The position numbers and the translations under genes were made by a program. A model generated the notes under the pieces. The model made no database searches and had not been told where the DNA came from. It saw only the letters and a program-made list of their open reading frames with translations. From contig NZ_JAELYA010000011.1 in assembly GCF_017589465.1 (NCBI RefSeq), positions 1-64,000 on the forward strand: DNA of 64,000 nucleotides, in the 5' to 3' direction. Source of the DNA: Pseudomonas schmalbachii. GTDB taxonomy: Bacteria; Pseudomonadota; Gammaproteobacteria; Pseudomonadales; Pseudomonadaceae. This document shows positions 53,384 to 61,867 of the stretch, piece by piece. Every line of letters begins with the position of its first letter. The stretch's first letter is position 1.

Positions 53384-53600
53384 CCTGTCCTCCTTGTCCG
53401 GCCCATGGACCCTGGGTGCAAGCATGCCTGAATCGGAAGGCCCGTCATATGCTAGCCCGTTCGCCGACCACCCCATCCAGGCGCGGGAGATCGTGCTAGC
53501 ATCTTCCCCGGCCCCGATTCTTCCGGCTCCGCCAGTGTCTGGCGCGAGCCTCCATGCCGGTCCTCGCGGCCGGCCATCCCACTCGAAAAGGAAGCAAGCA

Positions 53601-54101
53601 ATGGCTCAAGTCACCCTCAAGGGCTCCCCGATCCACGTCGATGGCAAGCTGCCGCAGAAAGGCGAGAAGGCTCCGGTCTTCAGCCTGGTCAACAGCGATC
53701 TGGCCGACGTCTCCCTGGAGAACTTCGCCGGCAAGCGCAAGGTGCTGAACATTTTCCCGAGCGTCGATACCCCGACCTGCGCCACCTCCGTGCGCAAGTT
53801 CAACGTCGAGGCGAGCAAGCTGGCGAACACCGTGGTGCTCTGCGTCTCCGCCGACCTGCCGTTCGCGCAGAACCGCTTCTGCGGCGCCGAAGGCCTGCAG
53901 AACGTGGTGAACCTGTCCACCATGCGCGGCCGTGAGTTCCTTGCCAACTATGGCGTGGCCATCACCAGCGGCCCGCTGACCGGCCTGGCCGCCCGCGCCG
54001 TGGTGGTGCTGGACGAGAACAACCAGGTCCTGCACAGCGAGCTGGTCGGCGAGATCGCCGATGAGCCGAACTATGCGGCGGCTGTGGCTGCGCTGGGCTG
54101 A
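53601..54101 (+). CDS. tpx: Thiol peroxidase (2-Cys atypical peroxiredoxin)
   Basis: 166 residues with AAAGGAAG before the ATG. Peroxidatic Cys60 in [15 protein letters not shown] and resolving Cys94 in [10 protein letters not shown], as in Tpx. The length is typical. It reduces organic and hydrogen peroxides using thioredoxin. Confidence 0.95.
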   Translation: MAQVTLKGSPIHVDGKLPQKGEKAPVFSLVNSDLADVSLENFAGKRKVLNIFPSVDTPTCATSVRKFNVEASKLANTVVLCVSADLPFAQNRFCGAEGLQNVVNLSTMRGREFLANYGVAITSGPLTGLAARAVVVLDENNQVLHSELVGEIADEPNYAAAVAALG

Positions 54102-54110
54102 TTTCGTGGC

Positions 54111-54187
54111 GTAGGGTGGATGGCGCTTTTGCCATCCACCATAGGCGCTGCGGGGTGGTGGAAATGCTTCGCGATTTCCACCCTACG
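54111..54187. repeat. Family F palindromic repeat
   Basis: GTAGGGTGGATGGCGCTTTT ... CGATTTCCACCCTACG downstream of tpx. Confidence 0.7.
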
Positions 54188-54192
54188 ACTCT

Positions 54193-54273
54193 GTAGGTTG
54201 GGCTGAGGTACGAAGCCCAACATTTGGTTGGCGTGGCGACGTTGGGCTTCACTGCGTTCAGCGCCAACCTACG
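54193..54273. repeat. Family A palindromic repeat
   Basis: GTAGGTTGGGCTGAGGTACG ... TCAGCGCCAACCTACG, between tpx and puuD. Confidence 0.9.
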
Positions 54274-54297
54274 CGGTGTTCCCGGTGGAGCAATCGG

Positions 54298-54320
54298 GTA
54301 GGGCGGGTGAAACCCGCCAC
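54298..54320. repeat. Family C repeat, single arm
   Basis: GGTAGGGCGGGTGAAACCCG CCA, 11 bp before a bidirectional terminator. Confidence 0.7.
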
Positions 54321-54330
54321 GCTCATAAAC

Positions 54331-54362
54331 GAAAAAGCCGCGCTGAATAGCGCGGCTTTTTC
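54331..54362. terminator. Bidirectional terminator between tpx and puuD
   Basis: GAAAAAGCCGCGCT-GAAT-AGCGCGGCTTTTTC: a 14-bp perfect stem with A-run on one side and T-run on the other. It fits termination of both convergent genes. Confidence 0.92.
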
Positions 54363-54375
54363 GTTGCGGGTGTCC

Positions 54376-55701
54376 TTACTGCGGCGCGCCCTTGGCGATC
54401 CAGGCGCCGATCAGGTTGCGCTCTTCCTGGGTCATCTGGGTGATGTTGCCCAGCGGCATGATCTGCGAAGCCACGGCCTGGGCCTGGATCTTCGGTGCCA
54501 GTTGCTGGATCTGCTCGGGCGTGTCGAACATCACCCCAGCCGGCGCGGTGCTGAACAGCGGGCTGGTCGGCTTGGACGAGTGGCAGACGGTGCAGCGCTC
54601 CTGGATCACGCTGTGCACCTTGTCGAAGTCCCCGCTACCGGCGGCGTTGGAAGCCTGGGCCGGGGCGGTGGCCGGAGCCTCGGCGGGAGCGGCCGGCTTG
54701 GCGGCTTCTTCCTTGGCCAGTTCGGCTGCGGTCTTGCCACCGATGGCGGTGGCCGGCAGCGGCTGGTACTCGACCTGTTCGACCTTGGTGACGTTTTCCA
54801 CCGGCTGCGAGTTCGGGCCGGTGACGAAGGCCAGGGCGATCATGCCGACTGCGCCGGCGGGCAGGGCCCAGGCCATGCCGTTACCGTTGTGGCGGGTGTT
54901 GAAGTAATGCCGCACGATCACCGCCAGCGCCGCGATGCACGCCAGGATCAGCCAGTTGTAGTGGCTGCCGTAGGTGCTCGGGAAGTGGTTGCTGATCATG
55001 ATGAACAGCACCGGCAGGGTGAAGTAGTTGTTGTGGCGCGAACGCAGCAGGCCCTTGGCCGGCAGTACCGGATCGGGCTCGCGGCCTTCCTCGATGGCTT
55101 TCACCAGCGCGCGCTGGGCCGGCATGATCACGCGGAACACGTTGCCGACCATGATGGTGCCGATGATCGCGCCGACGTGCAGGTAGGCACCGCGGCCGCT
55201 GAATACCTGGCTCAGCAGGAAGGCGGCCAGCACCAGCAGGACGAACAGGATGCCGCCGAGCAGGGCCGGAGTCTTGCCGAGGGCGGAGTCGCAGAGTGCG
55301 GAGTAGATGAACCAGCCGGCTACCAGCGAACCGATGCCGATGGCGACGGCGGCGGCCGGAGCCAGATCGCTGCCGGGGGCAACCAGATACAGCGTCGGGT
55401 TCAGGTAGAACACGATGGTCAGCAGGGCGACGCCGGACATCCAGGTGGCGTAGGCCTCCCATTTGAACCAGTGCAGGTTCTCCGGCATTTTCGGCGGGGC
55501 CAGCTTGTACTTCTCCAGGTGGTAGATACCGCCACCGTGGATGGCCCAGAGATCACCGGAGAGCCCGTCGCGCGGGTTGACCCGGTTGAGGTTGTTTTCC
55601 AGCCAGACGAAGTAGAACGATGCGCCGATCCATGCGATTCCCACGATCATGTGAATCCAGCGGACCAGCAGGTTCAGCCATTCGATGAGATGTGCTTCCA
55701 C
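54376..55701 (-). CDS. puuD: Urate hydroxylase PuuD (urate oxidase, cytochrome c-linked)
   Basis: 441 residues from a GTG at 55701 with AAGAGGT upstream (an in-frame GTG at 55731 is less well placed). About eight N-terminal membrane helices with conserved His residues (LLVRWIHMIVGIAWIGASFYF, WAIHGGGIYH) are followed by a proline/alanine-rich linker and a C-terminal cytochrome c domain with the haem site CTVCH. PuuD oxidises urate to 5-hydroxyisourate and passes electrons to the respiratory chain. Last gene of the urate/allantoin operon. Confidence 0.93.
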   Translation of the reverse strand: MEAHLIEWLNLLVRWIHMIVGIAWIGASFYFVWLENNLNRVNPRDGLSGDLWAIHGGGIYHLEKYKLAPPKMPENLHWFKWEAYATWMSGVALLTIVFYLNPTLYLVAPGSDLAPAAAVAIGIGSLVAGWFIYSALCDSALGKTPALLGGILFVLLVLAAFLLSQVFSGRGAYLHVGAIIGTIMVGNVFRVIMPAQRALVKAIEEGREPDPVLPAKGLLRSRHNNYFTLPVLFIMISNHFPSTYGSHYNWLILACIAALAVIVRHYFNTRHNGNGMAWALPAGAVGMIALAFVTGPNSQPVENVTKVEQVEYQPLPATAIGGKTAAELAKEEAAKPAAPAEAPATAPAQASNAAGSGDFDKVHSVIQERCTVCHSSKPTSPLFSTAPAGVMFDTPEQIQQLAPKIQAQAVASQIMPLGNITQMTQEERNLIGAWIAKGAPQ

Positions 55702-55786
55702 AGTTTTTACCTCTTGCCCGTTCGCCGGCACGCCGGCAGCGGGGCCACTCTTATTAGTTTAGATCCGGCTGCACGCGAACCTGCGC

Positions 55787-56299
55787 TCAGACCGGACCGG
55801 CTTGGGGGTCGAGGAGGAGCTGTTCGTCCTCTGTGAAGAAATGCTCGTCGCAGTTGTTGCCAGAACCGCTGCGATCGACCACCAGGAAGTCATCCCGCTT
55901 TTCGATCGTCAGCACCGGGTGGTGCCAGACGCCGCGGTGGTAATTGACGCCCTGCCTTCCGTTGGTGAGGAAGGCGCGGACGAGACCCGGTACAGGTACA
56001 TCGCCAATTGGCGCGACCACGACCAGAAATGGGTTGCCGAGCAGCGGAATGAACGCCTGGCTGCCCTGCGGATGACGCTCCAGCATGCGGATGCGCAAGG
56101 GCATCTCCAGGGCTTCGGCGCTGAAGATGCTGATGATCGCCTTGTCGTCAGGTTGCGCGGTTTCCACCGTGGCGAGCTTGTGATAGCGGCGGGTGGAACC
56201 GTTGTTGATCATGAAATAGTCGCTGCCTTCGGTTTCGATGACATCACCGAACGGGGCGAAGGCTTCCTTGGTCAACGGCTCGATTTTCAGGCTACGCAT
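55787..56299 (-). CDS. allA: Ureidoglycolate lyase
   Basis: 170 residues from the ATG at 56299. Cupin-fold AllA family: IEPLTKEAFAPFGDVIE, then MLERHPQGSQAFIPL and NYHRGVWHHPVL with the conserved His residues. It splits ureidoglycolate to glyoxylate and urea. It lies between alc and puuD in the operon; a family D repeat sits before it. Confidence 0.94.
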   Translation of the reverse strand: MRSLKIEPLTKEAFAPFGDVIETEGSDYFMINNGSTRRYHKLATVETAQPDDKAIISIFSAEALEMPLRIRMLERHPQGSQAFIPLLGNPFLVVVAPIGDVPVPGLVRAFLTNGRQGVNYHRGVWHHPVLTIEKRDDFLVVDRSGSGNNCDEHFFTEDEQLLLDPQAGPV

Positions 56300-56324
56300 G
56301 GCTGGTCTACTTGTTCGTTGTCTG

Positions 56325-56385
56325 TCCCCCTCTCCCTCTGGGAGAGGGCTGGGGTGAGGGTCCTCTCCCGCAATGGGAGAGGGGC
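56325..56385. repeat. Family D-like repeat inside the operon
   Basis: CCCCCTCTCCCTCTGGGAGA then GGGCTGGGGTGAGGG followed by a second CCTCTCCC/GGGAGAGG hairpin. It occupies most of the 93-bp gap between alc and allA and may modulate readthrough or mRNA stability. Confidence 0.75.
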
Positions 56386-56392
56386 TCATTGC

Positions 56393-57388
56393 TTACTTCG
56401 CCACCTTGCCGAACAGGCGCAGACGGCTGACGCCACCGTCCGGGAAGATGTTCAGGCGCACGTGGGTGATCGGGCCGAGTTCCCTGATCTGTTCGATGAA
56501 GGTGTGCTCGCTGTGCATCTGCAGCTTCTGGCTTGGCAGCAGCTCGCGCCAGTACAGGCTCTGGGTCTCGATCTGGCCGTCGGTGCCGCCTTTCACATAG
56601 GCCGCCTGGATGCTGCAGCTTTCCGGGTAGTTGCCCTTGAAGTGCAGGGTGTCGACGACGATCTGCTCGACGATGCCGGCATGGCCGAGGGCGACGATCA
56701 CCCAGTCGTTGCCGGGGGTACGGCGGCGGCCGGTTTCCCAGCCGTCGCCCATGTTCACGCCGCGGCCCGGGTTGAGGATGTTGCTCATGCGGCCGAAGTG
56801 TTCGTCGGAGCAGGCGAGGGCGCGGCCACCGTTGAGGGCGGCGGCCAGGTCGACCTGTTCGTTCGGGTTCTGGTTGGCCCAGTCGCGGAACGGGATGCCG
56901 TAGACGCGCAGGCGGGCAACGCCGCCGTCCGGATAGATGTTCAGGCGCAGGTGGGTGTAGGCGCGGTCGTCGGCGATTGCGTGGTAGTGGTGGCTGTTGC
57001 CCTGCAGCTCGACGGAGGACAGCACTTCGGTCCACTGGGTTTCGTCGGTCGGGTCGCCTTCGGCCACGAAGCAGCCGTCGAGGGAGGCGGACGGCGGGAA
57101 GTTGCCGGTGAAGAAGCTGGTGTCGATGTCCACGCCCTTGATCGAGCCCGGAACGCCCAGGCGGATCACCGCGTAGTCATAGCCTTCGAAGCGCTTGCGG
57201 CGGGATTCCCAGCCGTCCATCCACTTGCCGTTGTCGTCGAATACGCCTTCCTTCCACACCGGCGCTGCGGCTTGCAGCATGCGGCTGGCGGCGGCGAACC
57301 ACTCGTCGGTGACACTGATCACCTTGCTCCCGAGGCGGTCGTCCGCCAGGTTCACGTATTTCTCGAAGGGAGCGTTGTAGGTTCTCAT
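56393..57388 (-). CDS. alc: Allantoicase
   Basis: 331 residues from the ATG at 57388, with AGGAGAACAAG upstream. Two similar jelly-roll allantoicase domains: [14 protein letters not shown] ... [19 protein letters not shown] in the first, and [13 protein letters not shown] ... [19 protein letters not shown] in the second. It hydrolyses allantoate to ureidoglycolate and urea. Confidence 0.95.
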   Translation of the reverse strand: MRTYNAPFEKYVNLADDRLGSKVISVTDEWFAAASRMLQAAAPVWKEGVFDDNGKWMDGWESRRKRFEGYDYAVIRLGVPGSIKGVDIDTSFFTGNFPPSASLDGCFVAEGDPTDETQWTEVLSSVELQGNSHHYHAIADDRAYTHLRLNIYPDGGVARLRVYGIPFRDWANQNPNEQVDLAAALNGGRALACSDEHFGRMSNILNPGRGVNMGDGWETGRRRTPGNDWVIVALGHAGIVEQIVVDTLHFKGNYPESCSIQAAYVKGGTDGQIETQSLYWRELLPSQKLQMHSEHTFIEQIRELGPITHVRLNIFPDGGVSRLRLFGKVAK

Positions 57389-57414
57389 CTTGTTCTCCTG
57401 GTTGTTCGTTCTTC

Positions 57415-57497
57415 GTAGGAGCGAGGGGGACGCCCAGTCCGATGCTCGCGAAGCTTTTTGCGTTGCCGGCATTCGCGAGCAGAGCTCGCTCCTACGG
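57415..57497. repeat. Family B-like inverted repeat inside the operon
   Basis: CGTAGGAGCGAGGGGGACGC ... GAGCTCGCTCCTACGG, located between uraD and alc. Confidence 0.65.
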
Positions 57498-57509
57498 ATC
57501 AATGCGTGC

Positions 57510-58025
57510 TTACAGCTGCTGCAAACGGAACATCGCGATCTTGTTGATCTCGGCCAGGGCGGTCTGGAATTCCTGCTCCGGCGAGTTGTGGATGCGCTCT
57601 TCGAATGCGGCGAGGATCTGGTGCCGGTTGCTGCCCTTCACCGCCTTGATGAAGGGGAAGCCGAACCTGGCCTTGTACGCGTCGTTCAGTTCGGTGAAGC
57701 GGGCGAATTCCTCGGCGGTGCAGTCCTGGATGCCGGCGCCGGCCTGTTCGGCGGTGCTGGATGCGGTCAGCTCGCCACGGATCGCGGCCTTGCCGGCGAG
57801 GTCCGGGTGCGCGTTGATCAGCGCCAGCTGCGCCTCATGGCTGGCGGACAGGAGGATGTCGGCCATGCGCTGCTGCAGGGATTCGATGTCGTTGAGGCTG
57901 TCGTCCACGCCCAGGTCATAGGCCTTTTCGGCGACCCACGGCGAGTGCTCGTAGATGTCGGCGAAGGTGGCGACGAACGCGTCGCGGTCGAGGCTGGCGG
58001 GGGTCAGGGTCTGGAAGCGGCTCAT
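57510..58025 (-). CDS. uraD: OHCU decarboxylase
   Basis: 171 residues from the ATG at 58025, overlapping the puuE stop codon (ATGA). All-helical UraD fold with HPDLAGKAA (catalytic His) and the [14 protein letters not shown] segment. It decarboxylates 2-oxo-4-hydroxy-4-carboxy-5-ureidoimidazoline to S-allantoin. Confidence 0.94.
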   Translation of the reverse strand: MSRFQTLTPASLDRDAFVATFADIYEHSPWVAEKAYDLGVDDSLNDIESLQQRMADILLSASHEAQLALINAHPDLAGKAAIRGELTASSTAEQAGAGIQDCTAEEFARFTELNDAYKARFGFPFIKAVKGSNRHQILAAFEERIHNSPEQEFQTALAEINKIAMFRLQQL

Positions 58026-58954
58026 GCCTTGGTCTCGTTCTTGAATGGATGAGTGGCGTGCCAGTGGCGGGCGATGTCGACGCGGCGGGCGACCCACACC
58101 TTCTCGTGGCTGTTCACGTAGTTAATGAAGCGCTCCAGCGCGGCCAGACGTGCCGGACGGCCGAGCAGGCGGCAGTGCATGCCGATGGAGAGCATCTTCG
58201 GCGCGCCTTCCACGCCCTCGGCGTAGAGCACGTCGAAGGCGTCCTTCAGGTATTCGAAGAAGTCGTCGCCCTTGTTGAAACCCTGCACCTGGGTGAAACG
58301 CATGTCGTTGGTGTCCAGGGTGTAGGGAATCACCAGGTGCGGCTTCTCGGCGGTGCTCGCCGGGTCCCAGTAGGGCAGGTCGTCGTCGTAGGTGTCGGAG
58401 TCATAGAGGAAGCCGCCTTCCTCCATCACCAGGTTGCGGGTATTCGGGCCGGTGCGGCCGGTGTACCAGCCCAGCGGACGTTCGCCGGTCAGCTCGGTGA
58501 GGATGCGGATGGCTTCGAGCATGTGCTCGCGTTCCTGCTCGGCATCCATGTACTGGTAGTCGATCCAGCGGTAGCCGTGGCTGCAGATCTCGTGGCCGTC
58601 GGCGACCATCTGGCGGATCGCCTCGGGGTGACGCTGGGCGGCCATGGCCACGGCGAAGACGGTCAGCGGCAGGTTGTGCTTCCTGAACAGCTTGAGCAGG
58701 CGCCATACGCCGGCGCGGCTGCCGTATTCGTAGAGCGACTCCATGCTCATGTGGCGCACGCCCTGCAGCGGCTGGGCGGCTACCATTTCAGAGAGGAATG
58801 CTTCGGACTCCTTGTCGCCGTGCAGGACGCAGCGCTCGCCGCCTTCCTCATAGTTGAGGACGAAGGACAGGGCGATGCGGGCGTCGCCCGGCCAGTGCGG
58901 ATGGGGTGGGTTGTTGCCGTATCCGATCAAGTCGCGGGGGTAGTCTGCGCTCAC
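58022..58954 (-). CDS. puuE: Allantoinase PuuE (polysaccharide deacetylase-like fold)
   Basis: 310 residues. Starts MSADYPRDLIGYGNNPPHPHWPGDARIA, a hallmark of PuuE, with NYEEGGE, a deacetylase-type core and GHEICSHGYRWIDYQ. It opens allantoin to allantoate without the metal site of classical AllB. First gene of the operon puuE-uraD-alc-allA-puuD. An ATTGTATACAAT operator lies 72 bp upstream. Confidence 0.94.
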   Translation of the reverse strand: MSADYPRDLIGYGNNPPHPHWPGDARIALSFVLNYEEGGERCVLHGDKESEAFLSEMVAAQPLQGVRHMSMESLYEYGSRAGVWRLLKLFRKHNLPLTVFAVAMAAQRHPEAIRQMVADGHEICSHGYRWIDYQYMDAEQEREHMLEAIRILTELTGERPLGWYTGRTGPNTRNLVMEEGGFLYDSDTYDDDLPYWDPASTAEKPHLVIPYTLDTNDMRFTQVQGFNKGDDFFEYLKDAFDVLYAEGVEGAPKMLSIGMHCRLLGRPARLAALERFINYVNSHEKVWVARRVDIARHWHATHPFKNETKA

Positions 58955-59025
58955 AGCGGTATTCCTTGTAGTGGTTGGCGACCTGCGCTGGGCCGGTGGG
59001 CGGAGTGCGCAGCCGTGATGGGCTT

Positions 59026-59037
59026 ATTGTATACAAT
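59026..59037. promoter_or_regulatory. ATTGTATACAAT operator, puuE side
   Basis: A perfect 12-bp palindrome in the divergent puuE/hiuH region. TTGTATACAA is a typical GntR/FCD site. A second copy lies at 59220-59229. Confidence 0.7.
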
Positions 59038-59219
59038 GTGAATGGCGGTCTGTAAATACAATCTGCGCTACAAACTTTCTTTCCGCTATGCCGGATCGCC
59101 ATTTTCGTAAACTGTCCATTCGGTCAGTTATTTTTGGCTAAAGTGTTGCTGTGAAGGGCGTTGAGTGAAATCAGCACAGGGCGGTCATCTACGCCGCTTG
59201 GTGTGGGTTGTTAAAGTTT

Positions 59220-59229
59220 TTGTATACAA
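59220..59229. promoter_or_regulatory. TTGTATACAA operator, hiuH side
   Basis: The same palindrome core, 194 bp from the first copy and 136 bp before the hiuH start. The pair could control both divergent units. No GntR gene adjoins the cluster. Confidence 0.65.
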
Positions 59230-59364
59230 TCGTCGAATCGCGAGCGTATATTCCGTCCTGCGGCCACGACACGGCCGCCAGGCGCCTCGGGCGACCTGTC
59301 GCCACCGGATCAACAACGTAAGGAGGAGGGCGTCCGCCGGCCGCGCCGGAGATGCCGAAAGCCC

Positions 59365-59718
59365 ATGGGACGTTTGACGACGCATGTACTGGATTCCGCC
59401 CACGGCTGCCCCGGCCATGGGATCAAGATCGAGCTGTACCGCGTGGAAGGCCAGCAACTGGAGCTGATCGCCACCCGCGTGACCAACGACGACGGCCGGG
59501 TCGACGAGCCGCTGCTGCAGGGCGACGATTTCCGCGCCGGCGTCTACCAGTTGCTGTTCAACGCCGGCGACTACTACCGCGCCCGTGGCGTGCAACTGCC
59601 GCAGCCGGCGTTTCTCGACCAGGTGGTGCTGCGCTTCGGCATCGCCTCCGAGGCCGATCACTACCATGTGCCGCTGCTGATTTCGCCTTACAGCTACTCG
59701 ACCTATCGCGGCAGCTAG
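59365..59718 (+). CDS. hiuH: 5-hydroxyisourate hydrolase (transthyretin-like)
   Basis: 117 residues. The transthyretin-like fold with LTTHVLDSAHGCPG at the N-terminus, HYHVPLLISPYSYSTYRGS at the C-terminus; YRGS is the signature tetrapeptide of HIU hydrolases, and His/Arg residues of the active site are present. It hydrolyses 5-hydroxyisourate to OHCU, linking PuuD and UraD. It is divergent from the puuE operon. Confidence 0.95.
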   Translation: MGRLTTHVLDSAHGCPGHGIKIELYRVEGQQLELIATRVTNDDGRVDEPLLQGDDFRAGVYQLLFNAGDYYRARGVQLPQPAFLDQVVLRFGIASEADHYHVPLLISPYSYSTYRGS

Positions 59719-59759
59719 CTGCCAGATTGCTCCCCCGACTCTTCGTGGAGTCTCCCTCG

Positions 59760-59786
59760 GCCCGCCGGTATGGCGGGCTTTTTTTT
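59760..59786 (+). terminator. Rho-independent terminator of hiuH
   Basis: GCCCGCC-GGTAT-GGCGGGC stem followed by eight T residues, 41 bp past the stop codon. Confidence 0.92.
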
Positions 59787-59852
59787 GTTTGGCGTCAGGC
59801 CCCGCACCAAGGTTGCCGGGTGTTGCTGGAGGGGTAGGGATGAAGGGATTGG

Positions 59853-59965
59853 TGGAAGATTTCCACCCTGCGATTGGCGCGTGGGTATCGCTTCGCTCAA
59901 CGCCACCCTAAGGTGCTGCCGCCAAGGCCCAGCGTAGGGTGGACAACGCGAAGCTTGTCCGCCGT
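59853..59965. repeat. Mixed repeat debris (families E and F)
   Basis: TGGAAGATTTCCACCCTGCG, GGGTATCGCTTCGCTCAAC and GTAGGGTGGACAACGCGAAG are recognisable single arms of families F and E. They fill the gap between hiuH and the LysR gene. Confidence 0.55.
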
Positions 59966-60038
59966 TGGGTGGTGTCTATATTAATGTTTAAGTTGAATAA
60001 TATTTTATAACCAGTTGATTTTGAACAAATCGAAAAAG

Positions 60039-60974
60039 TTAAAGTAATTTCTCAAGTCCGGAAAAGCGCTCATCCAGACGCTGCTCCCTGAAGCGCTCCA
60101 GCACGAAATCGACGAAAACACGCGTCTTCGCCGGCAGCAGTTTCTGCGCCGCGTAGTACAGCGTGGTGTTGCCGGCATCCACATACCAGTCCGGCAGCAC
60201 CCGTTGCAGGCTGCCCGATTCCAGATAGGGCAAGGCGTGCTGCATGCTCACCAGAGTGATGCCCAGGCCCATCTCCGCTACCCGGCAGGCGGCTTCCGGG
60301 TCGCTCATGATCATGCGTTCGCGCAACTCGATGGGCGCCTCGGTCTTCTCCCGGTTGGTCAGCGGCCAGGTGCGGATGCGGCCGGTTTGCGGCGAACGGA
60401 TGCGAATACCGTCGAGCTCCGCCAGATCGGCGGGGATTCGGATCGCCGGGCGGTTCTGCAGATAGGTGGGAGAGGCGAGCAGCACCAGATGCGCGGGCGA
60501 CAGCTTGCGCGCCACCACTCCCGGCGGCAGTTCGAAGCCGCCGCCGATGGCGGCGTCGAAGCCTTCGCTGATCAGGTCCACCTGGCGGTTGTCGAAGTGC
60601 CAGTCCGGTTTGATCGCGGGATAAAGGGCGAGGAAATCGCCCAGCAGCGGCACGATGTAGTCGCGGCCGAACGACTGGCCCATGCTCACCTTCAGTGTCC
60701 CGCTCGGCTGGCCGCCCGCGCTGGCCAGGTTGGCGATGGCGTTCTGGATGCTGGCGAGACCGCCGCCGACTTCCGCCAGGAAGCGCTCGCCGGCCTCGGT
60801 CAGCGCCAGGCTGCGGGTGCTGCGCTGGAACAGCCGGACGCCCAGATTGCTCTCCAATCGGGCGACGTTCTTGCCCACCGCCGCCGGCGTCAGGCCCAGA
60901 CGTCGCGCGGCCCCGGCGAAGCTGCCGGCCTCCGCGCTGCGGACGAAGCATTCGATGCTGCCGAGAGTTTCCAT
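60039..60974 (-). CDS. LysR-family transcriptional regulator
   Basis: 311 residues. HTH SFAGAARRLGLTPAAVGKNVARLESNLGVRLFQR, then the effector domain with SGTLKVSMGQSFGRDYIVPLLGDF. It is of the CrgA/DmlR-like subgroup. Divergent from an SDR oxidoreductase, the usual target arrangement. An inverted repeat at 61016-61033 in the shared promoter could be its site. Confidence 0.88.
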   Translation of the reverse strand: METLGSIECFVRSAEAGSFAGAARRLGLTPAAVGKNVARLESNLGVRLFQRSTRSLALTEAGERFLAEVGGGLASIQNAIANLASAGGQPSGTLKVSMGQSFGRDYIVPLLGDFLALYPAIKPDWHFDNRQVDLISEGFDAAIGGGFELPPGVVARKLSPAHLVLLASPTYLQNRPAIRIPADLAELDGIRIRSPQTGRIRTWPLTNREKTEAPIELRERMIMSDPEAACRVAEMGLGITLVSMQHALPYLESGSLQRVLPDWYVDAGNTTLYYAAQKLLPAKTRVFVDFVLERFREQRLDERFSGLEKLL

Positions 60975-61015
60975 AAGGCGGATTCAAAACCATTGATATC
61001 GACTGAATATAGCGA

Positions 61016-61033
61016 TTACCGGCTACCGGGTAA
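61016..61033. promoter_or_regulatory. TTACC...GGTAA inverted repeat, LysR/SDR promoter
   Basis: TTACCGGCTACCGGGTAA, with 5-bp outer arms, lies between the divergent LysR and SDR genes. Candidate LysR-type site. Confidence 0.4.
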
Positions 61034-61093
61034 GGAATCTTCGGCGGAAACTGACCCCGTCACTTACCCACTCCCCGAATCCGGAGACATGCC

Positions 61094-61846
61094 ATGACCA
61101 ATCAAATCTCGCCGCTCGCCGGCAAAGTCGCTTTCGTCCAGGGCGGTTCGCGCGGCATCGGCGCCGCCATCGTCCAGCGTCTGGCCCGTGACGGCGCGGC
61201 CGTCGCCTTCACCTATGTCAGCTCGGCGCAGCAGGCACAGGAACTGGTCGCCGACGTCGAGTTCAGGGGTGGCCGCGCGCTGGCGATCAAGGCCGATAGC
61301 AGTGATGCCAGAGCCGTGCAGTCGGCCATCGACCAGGCCGCCGAAGCCTACGGCCGTATCGATATCCTGGTGAACAATGCCGGCGTACTGGCGATAGCGC
61401 CGGTGGAGGAATTCCAGCTGGAAGACTTCGACCGCACCGTCGCGGTCAACATCCGCAGCGTCTTCGTCGCCACCCAGGCCGCCGTGCGGCACATGGGCGA
61501 GGGCGGCCGGGTGATCACCATCGGCAGCGTCAACGCCGACCGCATGCCCTTCGCCGGCGGCAGCGTCTACGCCATGAGCAAGTCGGCCATCGTCGGCCTG
61601 ACCAAGGGCCTGGCGCGCGACCTCGGCCCGCGCGGCATCACCGTGAACAACGTGCAGCCCGGCCCGGTGGATACCGACATGAACCCGGCAGAGGGCGACT
61701 TCGCCGAATCGCTGAAGGCCCTGATGGCGCTGGACCGCTACGGCCGCGCGGAGGAAATCGCCAGCTTCGTCGCCTATCTGGCCGGGCCGGAAGCCGGCTA
61801 TATCACCGGCGCCAACCTGACCATCGACGGCGGCTTCGGCGCCTGA
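61094..61846 (+). CDS. Short-chain dehydrogenase/reductase
   Basis: 250 residues. Classical SDR: GGSRGIGAA cofactor motif, NNAG (ILVNNAGVLAI), catalytic Ser in ITIGSVN, YxxxK in YAMSKSA, and the C-terminal GANLTIDGGFGA. NADP preference is likely. The substrate is unknown; control by the divergent LysR is inferred. Confidence 0.9.
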   Translation: MTNQISPLAGKVAFVQGGSRGIGAAIVQRLARDGAAVAFTYVSSAQQAQELVADVEFRGGRALAIKADSSDARAVQSAIDQAAEAYGRIDILVNNAGVLAIAPVEEFQLEDFDRTVAVNIRSVFVATQAAVRHMGEGGRVITIGSVNADRMPFAGGSVYAMSKSAIVGLTKGLARDLGPRGITVNNVQPGPVDTDMNPAEGDFAESLKALMALDRYGRAEEIASFVAYLAGPEAGYITGANLTIDGGFGA

Positions 61847-61867
61847 AGCAACGCCCGCGACCGGCGT

